Positions 34,885 to 44,886 of a stretch of DNA of 64,000 nt are shown here, piece after piece. The notes below the pieces were generated by a model. That model was given only the letters and a program-made list of their open reading frames with translations. It did not search any database and was not told where the DNA came from. The translations under genes and the position numbers were made by a program. Numbering within the stretch: the stretch's first letter is position 1; every line of letters begins with the position of its first letter. This DNA is from Rachicladosporium sp. CCFEE 5018 (Eukaryota > Ascomycota > Dothideomycetes > Cladosporiales > Cladosporiaceae), in contig KZ111150.1 of the NCBI GenBank assembly GCA_002077045.2, positions 974,970-1,038,969 of the forward strand. The letters are read 5' to 3'.

Positions 34885-36561
34885 GTGATCTGGATCCTGA
34901 TCCAGCTCATGGCATCACGCCTTTGGATGTTTCCTCAGGCAACGCCGGGGAGCAGTGGGAGTACAGCCGTGTGCACTCTCACGTCAGGCTGCGCGTGCGT
35001 TATGTCGTGCCACGTCGTGCAGCACGGCGGCGCGAGTATTGCGTCAATTGGTGGACGACGTGCTGCCTACGCGCCCGATATGTGTGGGGGTAGACATACT
35101 GCATGCTGTGCAACATCGTACCCCGCCGCGTCCTGCGAGGCCGCACAGCATGGAAGTGTGGAACAGAGGTTCGTACAAGGCTCTCCTTAATGCTGTAGAA
35201 CGGTACTGCAGCGCCTGGCCGCTGTCACCACCCGAGATGTAATCATTGGCCATCTACGCGCTACGATGTTGACCCGAAATATATCCCGATAGCAGTCAGC
35301 CTGTGTCAGCATTGAATTTGGCAACATGCCAGGTAATCCTTAGGCTGAAGTGCTACTCTACGCTGCTTCCATCAGCGTGGCTTGCATGTTCCTGCGCGGT
35401 CGCCCAGCATGTTGGGCTTGCGGAGTGACCAGCCAGTGACAACTCCAGCCGGCGTTCCTGAGCAATCAGGGTTGTCGAGCTGTCGCCAGTAAAGGCACTA
35501 CTGCGGGTTGATAGGCTCGTGGCTGCAGCGCAGGAAGGACATGAACAACACCCGAGTCAGATCGGAGATGTGGTTCGCTCTGTTGGTACGGCCATTTGCT
35601 CGTGGCCTTGCAGTTGTGACATCTCCTTGTCGGGGCAGCTTGCTATCCGTGATGCTAGGTGGTCGATAGTGCCGCAGGCCATATGCTTTTGCGCAGCACG
35701 TCTGACGAGTTTATGCATACGTCTGCCCGCCACCTGGAACCGTGGCCACCGCTTCGACCTTGATTCTATGCACTTTCACTCCAGTTCTTGCCACAGTCGC
35801 CTTTCGATTCTTCTCACAGATCTTGCTCGAGGCATTTCCACAGGGTCACGAGGCAGCTCAGCCACAAACGCGGGTGTACCTTTGTTCTTGCAGCCAGCTA
35901 GCCAGTGGGAACGCCAGGCGAGGGCGTGCGCATAAGGGTCATCCCAGCATCTTCGCGAGGAGCAACTCGGCAGATCAGCGTATGCTGACACTGGCCCGGT
36001 GCATCGTCCAGGAGCAGCAGTCCTACACGAACATCACCGAGATCACTTCACTCGCTCAACACTCGCCGACATTCGCGACATTGCCACCGCCTTCCTGCCT
36101 CTTCGATTCTCGCAAAACACCTGCATCGCTTCGGTTTGCCGACGTCATCGGTACCTTGGCGAAGGTCCGGGACCGTCCGCCTGCCGAACCTACGATCGGT
36201 GAGACTCTTCAACCATCGATGCCGTTCTGTGCGATGCCTCTCTGAGTCGCGGACGGCATCAGACCTCCATTCTCAAATCGAGTCTTCTACTGCGCTGTCG
36301 CGTTTGCCACCAGGCCGCAGCATCTCGTACGCGGTGCTTGTCGACTCCCGATATTAATATTGCTCATACCCCCACCACCTAGGCAGCGCACAGACTGCGT
36401 CCTTGACTCTTGCGACACACCGCTACAAGTACATACCCCTTGGACACCGACTTCACCCTCCGAACCAACTTAAATGCACTCAGGTGCCATCATTATCTCA
36501 TCTTACGACGCATCACCAGCCACGGCTTCTCACGGGAAAAGCGTTTGCTTCACGAGCAGAC
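34885..36561. other. 1.7-kb spacer upstream of J-domain gene (Y)
   Basis: Contains the last mismatch between Y and Z (35202); everything after it is identical. Several frames of 100-170 codons exist here, but none shows a domain. The J-protein frame is open for 53 codons upstream of its ATG but contains no ATG. Confidence 0.4.
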
Positions 36562-38388
36562 ATGGCGACGGAGTTGCCACCAGATCCATACCTCGCGCTC
36601 GCTGTGGCTAGAGATGCCACGGCGGGCGCCATCAAGACCTCCTACCGGAAGCTGGTACTGAAGTTTCACCCCGACAAAGTCGCGGATGAGGCTCAGAAGC
36701 AGATTGCTTCAGATCAGTTTCACAAGATTCAGACTGCATATGAGATCATCGGTGACGAGGACCGACGGGCGCGCTATGATGCTCAGTGTAAGCTCGCTGA
36801 GCTGCGGAGAGAAGTTATGGAGAGGCAGGGCCCGAGTGGCCCACGCGTAGATGTGCGGACTACTGCGTATCGCATGCCTACCGACTCACCTGGGAGAACC
36901 GTGTTCACGTCGCGTGGACCGGAGCGATCTGACAGAGCCCATGTGGAGGAGCGGAGACCGTTTGACACAGAGTACTTCGATCGACCTAGAGCGAGCACGC
37001 GAAAAGACTACGACTATGAGCGACCTAAAAGGAGCTCACCACGCGACGACAGGGAGCGTGTCAGGCCCACTACAACACGCCAGGATACGAAGGAGAACGA
37101 GAAGCATCGACAGCGGGAGAAGTTGAAGCAAGCTAGCAAAGATGTGAAGCGTGATCGAGGTGCTAAATACGCGTATGCCGAGCCTGGCAGCGACTCAGAT
37201 GACAGCCCTGGCGACGCTTCACGACGACGTAGAGATCCGGAAGAGGATCCACGACGTGCGAGGGACGCCTACTATGAGCAGGCGAGGAGGCAGCAGGAAG
37301 AGAACCTACGAGGTGCGTTTATGGATGAGCGAGTGAAGAAGATGTTCACGGATGTCGATACTGCAAAGGACTACATCCAGCGGTCGAGAGCACCATCTGC
37401 CAGGCAGTATCCCGAGATCGCAGACGACAGGCCACCTCCTGTACGGCAAGGCTCGAAGAACGAGAAGATCGAATACATCAGGCGCAGCGAAGGCGGCAAG
37501 CCGCCTGCCATGGTGCGACGCGGATCGAGCAAGCCGAGTGTCGTGGAGCGCGACGATGAGGATCTTGTTCGACATACAACACGCAAAGAGCATAGGCGAC
37601 GTGCAAGCGACGAGACGGACGACGCGATCCGTCGCCCACCGACCCTCACACAGTCGAGATCTGCACCGGGCGACATTCGCCTGCCGCAAGACGAGCCTCG
37701 ACGCTCATACTCCCTACAGGCTGACTTCGACACCAAGGACGCGACTCGACCGCCTAGTGTACGCCGAGCGGATAGTATGCCTCAACAACCCACCTCACGG
37801 AGACCAGCGAAGCCATCCACGCTGCGCAATACCGAGATCATAGACGGATACCCGACACCTAGCGTCACGCCAGATTCGCCCACGAATCCGGCTTCGAAGT
37901 ACCAATACGGTAGGGAGTATGCTGATGACGTGGAGTACCCAACACCAGCCGGCTATCGCACCGAAGTGCGCGAGCCCGTCAGCCGCAAGTTCACTCGCTC
38001 CCCATCTCCTATGAAGGAGGAGCGACCACGAGCAGCTTCGTCTCGCATGGCTCCCTCTGCAGCTCGACCTACCCCGATCAACACACGCACTACCTCCTAC
38101 AAAATTACGCCGCAAGGTTCCCACGAGGAAGGTCGCCCGTCAATGTCGCGTCACGAGAGCAGTCGCGCGGCAGCGCCGCTGTACGGAGAAGTCCCGACAA
38201 CCCGATCACCGAGGCCGACTGCCAGATACTCACCTTCCGAGGAGGATGGCAAATATGGGAGAGAGTTCCGACCTGAGCAGGTCAGGGTGCAGAGTGGGTA
38301 TAGCACTAGTGCGAGCCGTCGGGGAAGCGAGCAGCGGCCGGGTTATAGTCGGCAGGGGAGCTTCGCGAGTCCTGTGTCTGCACGATGA
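36562..38388 (+). CDS. J-domain (DnaJ-type) protein with long basic disordered tail (Y copy)
   Basis: A single exon of 608 residues, starting at the first ATG before the J domain. The J domain (about 7-70) has the KFHPDK motif with HPD at 36-38, needed to stimulate Hsp70 ATPase. Everything after about 80 is Arg/Ser/Pro/Glu-rich with repeated RR, DDR and RSPSP-like segments, lacking a G/F region or zinc fingers, so it is a class C J-protein. The tail suggests a nuclear or RNA-linked partner, but this is inference. It is followed convergently by the spliceosome gene IST3. Confidence 0.88.
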   Translation: MATELPPDPYLALAVARDATAGAIKTSYRKLVLKFHPDKVADEAQKQIASDQFHKIQTAYEIIGDEDRRARYDAQCKLAELRREVMERQGPSGPRVDVRTTAYRMPTDSPGRTVFTSRGPERSDRAHVEERRPFDTEYFDRPRASTRKDYDYERPKRSSPRDDRERVRPTTTRQDTKENEKHRQREKLKQASKDVKRDRGAKYAYAEPGSDSDDSPGDASRRRRDPEEDPRRARDAYYEQARRQQEENLRGAFMDERVKKMFTDVDTAKDYIQRSRAPSARQYPEIADDRPPPVRQGSKNEKIEYIRRSEGGKPPAMVRRGSSKPSVVERDDEDLVRHTTRKEHRRRASDETDDAIRRPPTLTQSRSAPGDIRLPQDEPRRSYSLQADFDTKDATRPPSVRRADSMPQQPTSRRPAKPSTLRNTEIIDGYPTPSVTPDSPTNPASKYQYGREYADDVEYPTPAGYRTEVREPVSRKFTRSPSPMKEERPRAASSRMAPSAARPTPINTRTTSYKITPQGSHEEGRPSMSRHESSRAAAPLYGEVPTTRSPRPTARYSPSEEDGKYGREFRPEQVRVQSGYSTSASRRGSEQRPGYSRQGSFASPVSAR

Positions 38389-38984
38389 AGAGGTACTGGC
38401 ATTGCAATTGAACAGGCCTGAAGCGCCTCGCAATGAGTTTTCACACCGCGACCTTGCAACTAAGTCTGGCAACTTAGCATCGATATCGTGCAAAGCGCGA
38501 TCGCAAAGATGCAGTGTATCTTTCCGGCGGCGCTGTGAGACGCAGATGCTGCCGTCGAGGAGGACTTGCATCCGCAACGAAGCCGACATCGCGTCGCGAT
38601 GTGGTAGTGAGTTCAATCCTGAGCTCATATGGAAGGTAGAACAGAACTCTATGTACTCAGGGGCGAAAGGGTGATCAGAGGTGGCGCAATGGAGGAATTT
38701 GGCAGGGGGGCGGGTCAGGGGCGTCGGTGCAGGACTCACTACGCTCGCGCAGAACATTCAAATGGTGATTGGAACAGCTCGCCCGCAGCAGTGGCTTGCA
38801 GCTAGTACATTCTGTTGGACAGTAACGACTTTAATGAACATTATAAGATTCTTTCGGTAGACCAATCCATTACTAGCACCTTCTATCTCGCGGTGATCTC
38901 AATTTTTCCCTCTCATTTCACGTACACAGTCAACCGCTGATTTGGCTAGCTATCTATCTCGTGTATCTACAGTATTGCGGCGGC
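38389..38984. other. Convergent 3' spacer, J-protein / IST3 (Y)
   Basis: 596 bp that should hold both 3' UTRs. I see no gene. Confidence 0.4.
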
Positions 38985-39926
38985 TTAGTCTCGCCTCCGT
39001 GATCGTTCGTCGGGCGATCGAGTCCGCCTACGAGCCTTGTCGCTCTTCTGTCGTCGCCTGTCGTAGTCAGACTCTGGCGAGTCGCGCCTCTTGGTATGCT
39101 TCGACCGCTCCTGCTCGTCGCTCGACGGACTCCGTCGTTTCCGCTCATCGTCTCGTCGTGATCGATGGCTTTGCGATTTGCGATCCTCATCCTCAATTTC
39201 ATCGTACCGCTTTCGCACTCCAGGGCCATTCCTCCTCTCTTTGCGCCCAGCGTCATCTTCCGAGCGATCTCGTCGTGACTTATGCCTATGCCGTCTCTCG
39301 TCCCGCGACCTATCGCGGCTTCGTCGCCGTGCGACAGCTAGGGCCTTGAGAGCTTCTGCGACCTCTTCTCGCTTCTCCTTGATCAAGTACGCCTTCATCG
39401 GGTCCTCCTCGTCGCCCTCGCGGAGTAGCTTCGCCAGCTCTAGCTCCTCTCTTAGCTGCGCTCTTGGAGCTTCGTCATCCTCACTGATCCGTCGTCTCTT
39501 CCGTCTGCCCTCTTCCATCTCAGCCACCTCCTCCACTACATCCCCCGCCCCATCATCCAACCCCTCTCCCTCAACCTCGCCCTCCTTCAACGTATACCGA
39601 CAGTGATCCACCCCCAACACCCTCCCCATAACTCCCGCCCCACTCAAGTTATCAACCGCCAAATCGCAGCTCCGCTGATCCTCATACTTCAGGAATGCAA
39701 ACCCGCGACTCTTGCCGGTCTCTTTGTCGCGCACCAAGTTGAGATGCACTGGATTGCCGTACTGGGAGAAGATCGTGAGGATGTCGCCTTCGGAGAGCTC
39801 GAAGGGGAGGCCGCCAACGTGGATGTAGGCTGTGTCGCGGTAGTCGGTGTGCCAGGAAGCGTTTGGGGGAACGATTTTCTCGAGTTCGGTGGCGTTCAGG
39901 CGCTCGATTTGGCGGACGGATTGCAT
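38985..39926 (-). CDS. IST3: U2 snRNP / RES complex protein Ist3 (RBMX2 family) (Y copy)
   Basis: A single exon of 313 residues. The start region IERLNATELE and ASWHTDYRDTAYIHVGGLPFELSEGD are hallmarks of Ist3/Cwf29/RBMX2. The RRM (about 32-110) has RNP2 YIHVGGL (34-40) and RNP1 KSRGFAFLKY (72-81). Known role: RES complex subunit with Bud13 and Pml1, in pre-mRNA splicing and nuclear retention. A long Arg/Ser/Asp/Glu tail (about 190-313) follows, far longer than in yeast and like metazoan RBMX2. It is divergent from EB1 with a 466-bp shared promoter. Confidence 0.93.
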   Translation of the reverse strand: MQSVRQIERLNATELEKIVPPNASWHTDYRDTAYIHVGGLPFELSEGDILTIFSQYGNPVHLNLVRDKETGKSRGFAFLKYEDQRSCDLAVDNLSGAGVMGRVLGVDHCRYTLKEGEVEGEGLDDGAGDVVEEVAEMEEGRRKRRRISEDDEAPRAQLREELELAKLLREGDEEDPMKAYLIKEKREEVAEALKALAVARRRSRDRSRDERRHRHKSRRDRSEDDAGRKERRNGPGVRKRYDEIEDEDRKSQSHRSRRDDERKRRSPSSDEQERSKHTKRRDSPESDYDRRRQKSDKARRRTRSPDERSRRRD

Positions 39927-40392
39927 TGTTGACAGGTCAGGAAGGCCAGCTTATCACTACAGACCACTCTCAGCGAGCATGTGTCGCTGGGAGAATGATT
40001 CGGAATGTCATATCTGAGCTTCAAGAAATGTAGTCTAAGTCGCGCTTGCTTGTGACAGTCAGGGTCCACTCGCGGCGGTGGGCCCCGCTGTGCTCGAGTT
40101 GCGAAACATCATCATTCGAGGATTAGCGAAGCAACAACAAACAATCGTGCTGCCTGAAGACTTACTAGCGGCACTGCTATACGCTCGCTTCTTTACTGAT
40201 CCTAGGGCATGCCAACGAGTCCCGTCGACCAACACCGAGGAATCGTAGTGCAAGGACAAGGCTGGTAAACACACGCGAATCCACCTCGGACTAGATCAAT
40301 CAGCCTGACCTCCAGTGACCTTCAGACACACCGAACTCTCTTTCCGAACCAACCTACCGACATCCTGGTCTGAACGGTGAACAAACGCCATC
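39927..40392. promoter_or_regulatory. Divergent promoter, IST3 / EB1 (Y)
   Basis: 466 bp between two start codons on opposite strands. No individual element can be assigned with confidence. Confidence 0.4.
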
Positions 40393-41264
40393 ATGGGTGA
40401 ATCAAGGTCAAATTCATCTCGCGCTCTTCCCTACCAAGCGCAAGACTAACACCACCCTAGACAAGAACTCCTCACCTGGCTGAACGGCCTCCTCCAACTC
40501 AACATGACAAAAGTAGAACAATGCGGCACCGGCGCCGCCCTCTGCCAAATCTACGACTCTATCTTCCTCGACGTCCCCATGTCGCGCGTCAAGTTCAACG
40601 CAAACGCCGAGTACGCCTACCTCGAGAACTTCAAAATCCTCTCGTCGACCTTCCGCAAACACCATGTAGACCGCCCCGTAGCGGTGGAGCAGCTGGTGAA
40701 GTGCAAGATGCAGGATAATCTGGAGTTTCTGCAGTGGACGAAGAGGTACTGGGATCAGTATTTCCCGGGCGGGGAGTATGATGCTGTGGGACGCCGGAAG
40801 GGTGTGGCTGCCTCCTTACCTGCCACTGGCAATTCACGGACAAGCGGGGCGGGGACTGGGGCTGCGGCTGCGAGGAGGCCTGTAGGCGCCGCTGCTGGGG
40901 CTGGGGCGCCAAGGACGGGGAGTCGGCAGGCAGGTCTTGGGGGTGGGCAGGCGAGTGCGGCGTTGCAGACGAAGAATGCGGAGTTGATGGACACTGTGCA
41001 GGGGCTTGAGAGAGAGAGGGACTTCTACTTCAGCAAGCTGAGGGATATTGAGCTGTTGATTCAGCAGGCTATGGAGGCTGATCCGGCGTTGGAGGAGGAT
41101 GAGGGGAGCTTGTTGAAGCAAATACAGACGATTCTGTACTCAACGGAGGTAAGTGCTTGCCCAAGACAATCATTGACGGGTTGTAGCTAATTTTCCCACA
41201 GGAGGGCTTCGAGATACCCCAAGATGCAGAGGGCGAGCCCGTGGGTGAAGAAGAGACGTTTTGA
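40393..41264 (+). CDS. EB1/Bim1/Mal3 microtubule plus-end-binding protein (Y copy)
   Basis: Exons 40393-40406, 40461-41148 and 41202-41264 (introns 54 and 53 bp) encode 254 residues. The first exon is only 14 nt, giving MGES and part of Arg. Splicing yields MGESRQELLTWLNGLLQLN, the start of the calponin-homology domain that binds growing microtubule ends. A Gly/Ala/Arg-rich linker (about 125-170) follows, then the EB-homology coiled coil (LERERDFYFSKLRDIELLIQ). The acidic end EEETF matches the C-terminal EEY/F-type tail that recruits CAP-Gly partners. The first intron has an unusual GTCAAA donor but a clear CTAAC branch site. Confidence 0.93.
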
Positions 41265-41788
41265 GGCGCCCTTATTGCATGATACCCAGCATTAGACCTC
41301 GCTACTACTTGGCAGCTGTGCTTTGAGCGTCTCGATACAGGGACGTGCAGACGAGTAGCTAGAGCTCCAAAAGCGATAGAATGGCTGCGCCACTATGTAT
41401 GCTACCGCACTGGTCGGCTGTCTTCCTCCGCTGATACAGACTATTGACATTGCTGATCGTCTCTTGCCTCGCAATACGGTCTGAAATGAGTGTCCCCACG
41501 AGTAGCTCCTGAGTCTTTCAATCTCTGCGACCTACCTTCTGGTTCTCGCATCAATTTGGCCATTGTGTTACTGCAGGCGCGATCCCGATTCACTTCATGC
41601 GTAGTTGCCTATGCGCGTCGAACTCGTGTGAGGTCCAAGCTTCTGCAAACGCACGCGACATCTCTCGTTGCACCGACTTGTCCTCCTCCCACCGCCACCT
41701 TCAGTAGCTCGACTTGCTAAGAACAGGATAACATTCAGATGTATACCGTGTTACGTAGGTGCATCTAGTATCAAGTCCAAACTGCAAT
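41265..41788. other. Spacer between EB1 and CCCH gene
   Basis: 524 bp. Similarity to Z can be followed to 41293, where the window ends on the Z side. It should hold the CCCH-gene promoter. No ORF is supported. Confidence 0.4.
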
Positions 41789-43432
41789 ATGAATGGCCAT
41801 ATGGACGACCTTACGGACAGGCTCGAGGCTTTCCGCGAATCTGATAGAGAACGAGATGCTCTTGTAACCGACCTAATAAAGAAGTACGCCGACCTACAGG
41901 AGAAGTACCGCGAAAAGTGCGACGACTACGACGATGCGGTCGAGTCGCGAAGGACTCACCAGAGGAATGCTGGCGACGCTGCTAGAGAGCTGCAGTCTTT
42001 ACGCCAGACATCTGTGAGCACGCTGTAGACCGCCACGATTAAGAGCAACGCTGACTTCTCTTCAGGGCAGCAATCCTTTTGTTCTGGTCATGCTAGATGG
42101 CGATGGAGCGATTGTAGGTCACCTGATGATCAGAAATACTGCACTAGGCTGACAACCAGTCAAGTTTGACGATTACCTCTACTCCCAAGGCCGAGATGGT
42201 GGCACCGAAGCCGCTGCTCAGCTACAGTTGGAGATTAGAAACCAGCTCAAGGCGTTGTACCCTGATTCCGCAACGGGCGATTGGCAGATCCTTGTCAATG
42301 TTGTCCTCAATGTCCATGGACTTGGGACCAAGTTGGCATCATGCGGCATTTTCAACAACGCTACCGACCTCCAGGCCTTCGGTCGAGCCTTCGGCCTAGC
42401 CCAACCTCTCTTCAACTTTATTGATGTCGGCAGTGGCAAGGAACGTGCGGATCATAAGATCCGCGAGACACTTCGACTTTTCATGCCAATGCCACAGTGC
42501 AAGCATGTCTTCTTCGGACCCTGCTCTGATAACGGCTATTTGCCAGTACTTACGCCCTACAAGCGTGACAGTCTCGTCTCGTCACGCATCACTCTCATTG
42601 AGACTCGATCTGCCGAGCCAGGCTTTGTCGATCTAGGCTTCCGCATGGTTAGATTTCCGACCATCTTCCGCGAGACCAATCTCCCAGACTATCGAGTCAG
42701 ACCCGCCGCTTCCATTGCTACACCGGCACCACCAACAACACTACCGATGCGCTCCGCTAGCAACATGCAAGTTGCAGCCCAATCATTCGTTCCACAACAG
42801 CAGGCTGCTCCTGGTGCGCCCACCGCTCAACCTCGCCGGAGCCCAGCGCCCTCGACCGACTCCGCTGCCTCGAGTACCTGGGCCAAAGTCGGTAAACCTG
42901 GCGCCGATAGCAAGACTATCGACATTGCGCCCAAAAAGAAGACGCAACGCCCCTTCCTTTATCTTAATGTCGACGATGAACGCATCGACACCGCCATCCC
43001 GAAGCCTGACCACATGGCCCTGAAGCGGTTCGACGCTCGCGTCAAGGATGTCGGCAAGTGTTGCAACGACTACTACCTATTGGGTAAGTGTGCTCTAGGC
43101 GAGGAGTACTGCGACTACATTCACAATGAGAAGCTCACGCCCAGTGAGCTGCTTGTACTGAAACACAAGGCTCGCTCACGGTCATGCCCCATGCGCCATA
43201 GTTGCAGGGAAATCTCGTGTACTTACGGCCATAATTGTAATCGTGGTAAGGCGTGTCTGATGGATCAGTGCTGGTTTGCTGATACGCATAGCATGGATAT
43301 GGTGAGTCGAAACTATTGAAACGATCGAGCGAGTCGCTGCTAACGAGATCGCAGGAGCCTGCGAAAAAAGTCTATGAAGACGGGTCTGACGAGTGGATTC
43401 AGTCTTACCTGGATAAGTTCCACAAGGGTTGA
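41789..43432 (+). CDS. CCCH-type zinc-finger protein with DUF7923-like domain
   Basis: Four exons: 41789-42013, 42066-42113, 42165-43301 and 43355-43432 (introns 52, 51 and 53 bp) give 495 residues. An N-terminal coiled coil (1-75) precedes a domain starting VLVMLDGDGAIFDDYLY and running to about 250, typical of fungal CCCH proteins annotated DUF7923. After a Pro/Ala/Ser linker come Cys-His clusters near the C-terminus: C-x8-C-x6-C-x3-H, C-x5-C-x4-C-x3-H and a third partial set. Such fingers usually bind RNA. The second intron needs an AAG acceptor (42162-42164) to keep frame. An alternative CAG three to four bases earlier breaks it. Confidence 0.85.
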
Positions 43433-43555
43433 TGCCACTGCAGGTGCCTGGTCAGATAATTAGATGTCGCGGCCTGTCGAAGACACCATAGTGTGGCAAC
43501 CAGGGATAGCCTGGCGCGTGGGACAGCAATGGACATCAATACTACTTCTTCTTCC

Positions 43556-44476
43556 TTACCCCTCTTTCCGTCCCCTCACCACCCACAACGGATCCCGTGC
43601 ACCTCCCGGCATCCCCAGATACGCCATCAGCCCGCCCAAGCCTCCGGGTGCAGCCCTACCACCCTCAATCGTCCCATCACTGACCTCCACAATCTCAATC
43701 CCCCTCCATCCCGCAAAATACAGGTAGTCTCCCACCATAGCCAGCCGCTCCTGCTCCGAAACTCTCAACCACCGTCCGATAGCTTTCGTCGGGAAACACC
43801 GATTCGAGATCACTAAATGCACTGTCCCACCGGGCTTCGTGATGGAGAGGAGGGACTTCAGAACCTCGAGTGGCGATGTGAGATAGTCAATCGAGACGAC
43901 GCAAGTCGATGCATCGAAGCCCTCCTCCGTCGGCACCCCAGCATTAGACAGCGCAGAGGGAATATCAGGCGTAGCGTTCAGATCCGCACATACCCTCCCT
44001 CCGTTCGCCACTTTGTTGGCTTTGAGCTCCGCGTCGTTCATCCCCATAGCCGTGACTTTCACCTCACCCTTCTCCGCTGCGTCTGCCACAGCATCCGGGT
44101 AATGCGAAATCCAACTTGAGCAAAAATCTAGAATCCGCCCTTTCGTCGGCAGCACAGTAGCGTAGTACTCCCGCAACGACGCGATGGCTAGGTCGTCTAT
44201 ATGTGTTACCAGGCGAGGCGTGTCGTAGAAATGCGTATCCGAGGACTCGTCTTGGCGGGTGAAGTCGGAGGGTTTGTAGGGCCAGGTTTCGTGGCGGGGC
44301 GTGTAGGGTTTGACGGAGTAGGACTTTGGTGTCGAAGAGGTCATGGCTGGGGGAGAAGGGGAGGTGATTGTGTGTGCTGCTCGGGAGCCGTAGAGGGAGG
44401 TTGCTAGGAGGACGCCACCGGTTGATATGCTGATTAGAGGGATTGGGCGGAGGAGAGGGCGGATGAGGGATTGCAT
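43556..44476 (-). CDS. Class I methyltransferase-like protein without glycine-rich motif I
   Basis: A single exon of 306 residues. A hydrophobic or basic N-terminus (1-35) could be a mitochondrial presequence or membrane anchor. Met45 is a possible second start giving a cytosolic form. The core shows GRILDFCSSWISHYP where class I enzymes have motif I, then VTAMGMNDAEL, DASTCVVSIDYL and LKPGG-like TKPGGTVHLVISN, consistent with the Rossmann methyltransferase fold. I recall a related plant and algal group with an LDxxSSWxSH motif. The GxGxG loop is absent, so SAM binding needs proof. It lies 123 bp tail-to-tail from the CCCH gene. Confidence 0.75.
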   Translation of the reverse strand: MQSLIRPLLRPIPLISISTGGVLLATSLYGSRAAHTITSPSPPAMTSSTPKSYSVKPYTPRHETWPYKPSDFTRQDESSDTHFYDTPRLVTHIDDLAIASLREYYATVLPTKGRILDFCSSWISHYPDAVADAAEKGEVKVTAMGMNDAELKANKVANGGRVCADLNATPDIPSALSNAGVPTEEGFDASTCVVSIDYLTSPLEVLKSLLSITKPGGTVHLVISNRCFPTKAIGRWLRVSEQERLAMVGDYLYFAGWRGIEIVEVSDGTIEGGRAAPGGLGGLMAYLGMPGGARDPLWVVRGRKEG

Positions 44477-44886
44477 GGACTTTGTCGTTGTTGCTTCCGC
44501 CTCGGATAAGGTTGATGTTGTCCTGACAGTCGGGATGGGAAAGTATCAATTGGCTCCTGATTGCTGTACACCTTACAGTAAAAGTGTCGTGTGGTAGATG
44601 GTCGATCGATGACGAGACTACAGAACGCGTTGATCGGAAGTCCGCTACATGTACTTACTTCTGTCTCGCGTATATAGATGTACACCTCACGCTTTACGAG
44701 TGCGCTTTCGACTGCTCGATGCGTTGGATGCAAAATCGTGTTTTTACGAGTCGGGCAATCCGAGGCGAAGTCATAGTGCGTTTGCTGCCAGCTCAGACAC
44801 GACCAAGCTGTAGCAGTCCGTCGACTGTTATATCTTTGCCGAGTCTATATGTAGTCTCTGCTACTCGAGGATCGAGGACATGTTTC
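44477..44886. other. Spacer between methyltransferase-like gene and HUT1
   Basis: 410 bp between two minus-strand genes: the methyltransferase promoter and the HUT1 3' UTR. Nothing else is seen. Confidence 0.4.

Larger units (their letters stand above)
31250..41293 (+). repeat. Y counterpart of contig Z
   Basis: Matches 53965-64000. From 31250 to 35202 the two copies differ by scattered substitutions and small indels (net 8 bp). From 35203 to 41293 I find no difference at all, and all long open frames translate identically. Confidence 0.92.

Noticed and set aside
34885..36245. Several plus-strand frames of 70-167 codons (for example 35519-35935, 35742-36245)
   Set aside because: Low-quality composition, overlapping frames, no recognised motif; the identity in Z covers all bases and so gives no coding signal.
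39091..39606. 171-codon Ser/Arg-rich plus-strand frame (repeated at 61798-62313)
   Set aside because: It is the reverse complement of the RS/RD-rich tail of IST3, where codon bias keeps the opposite strand open.
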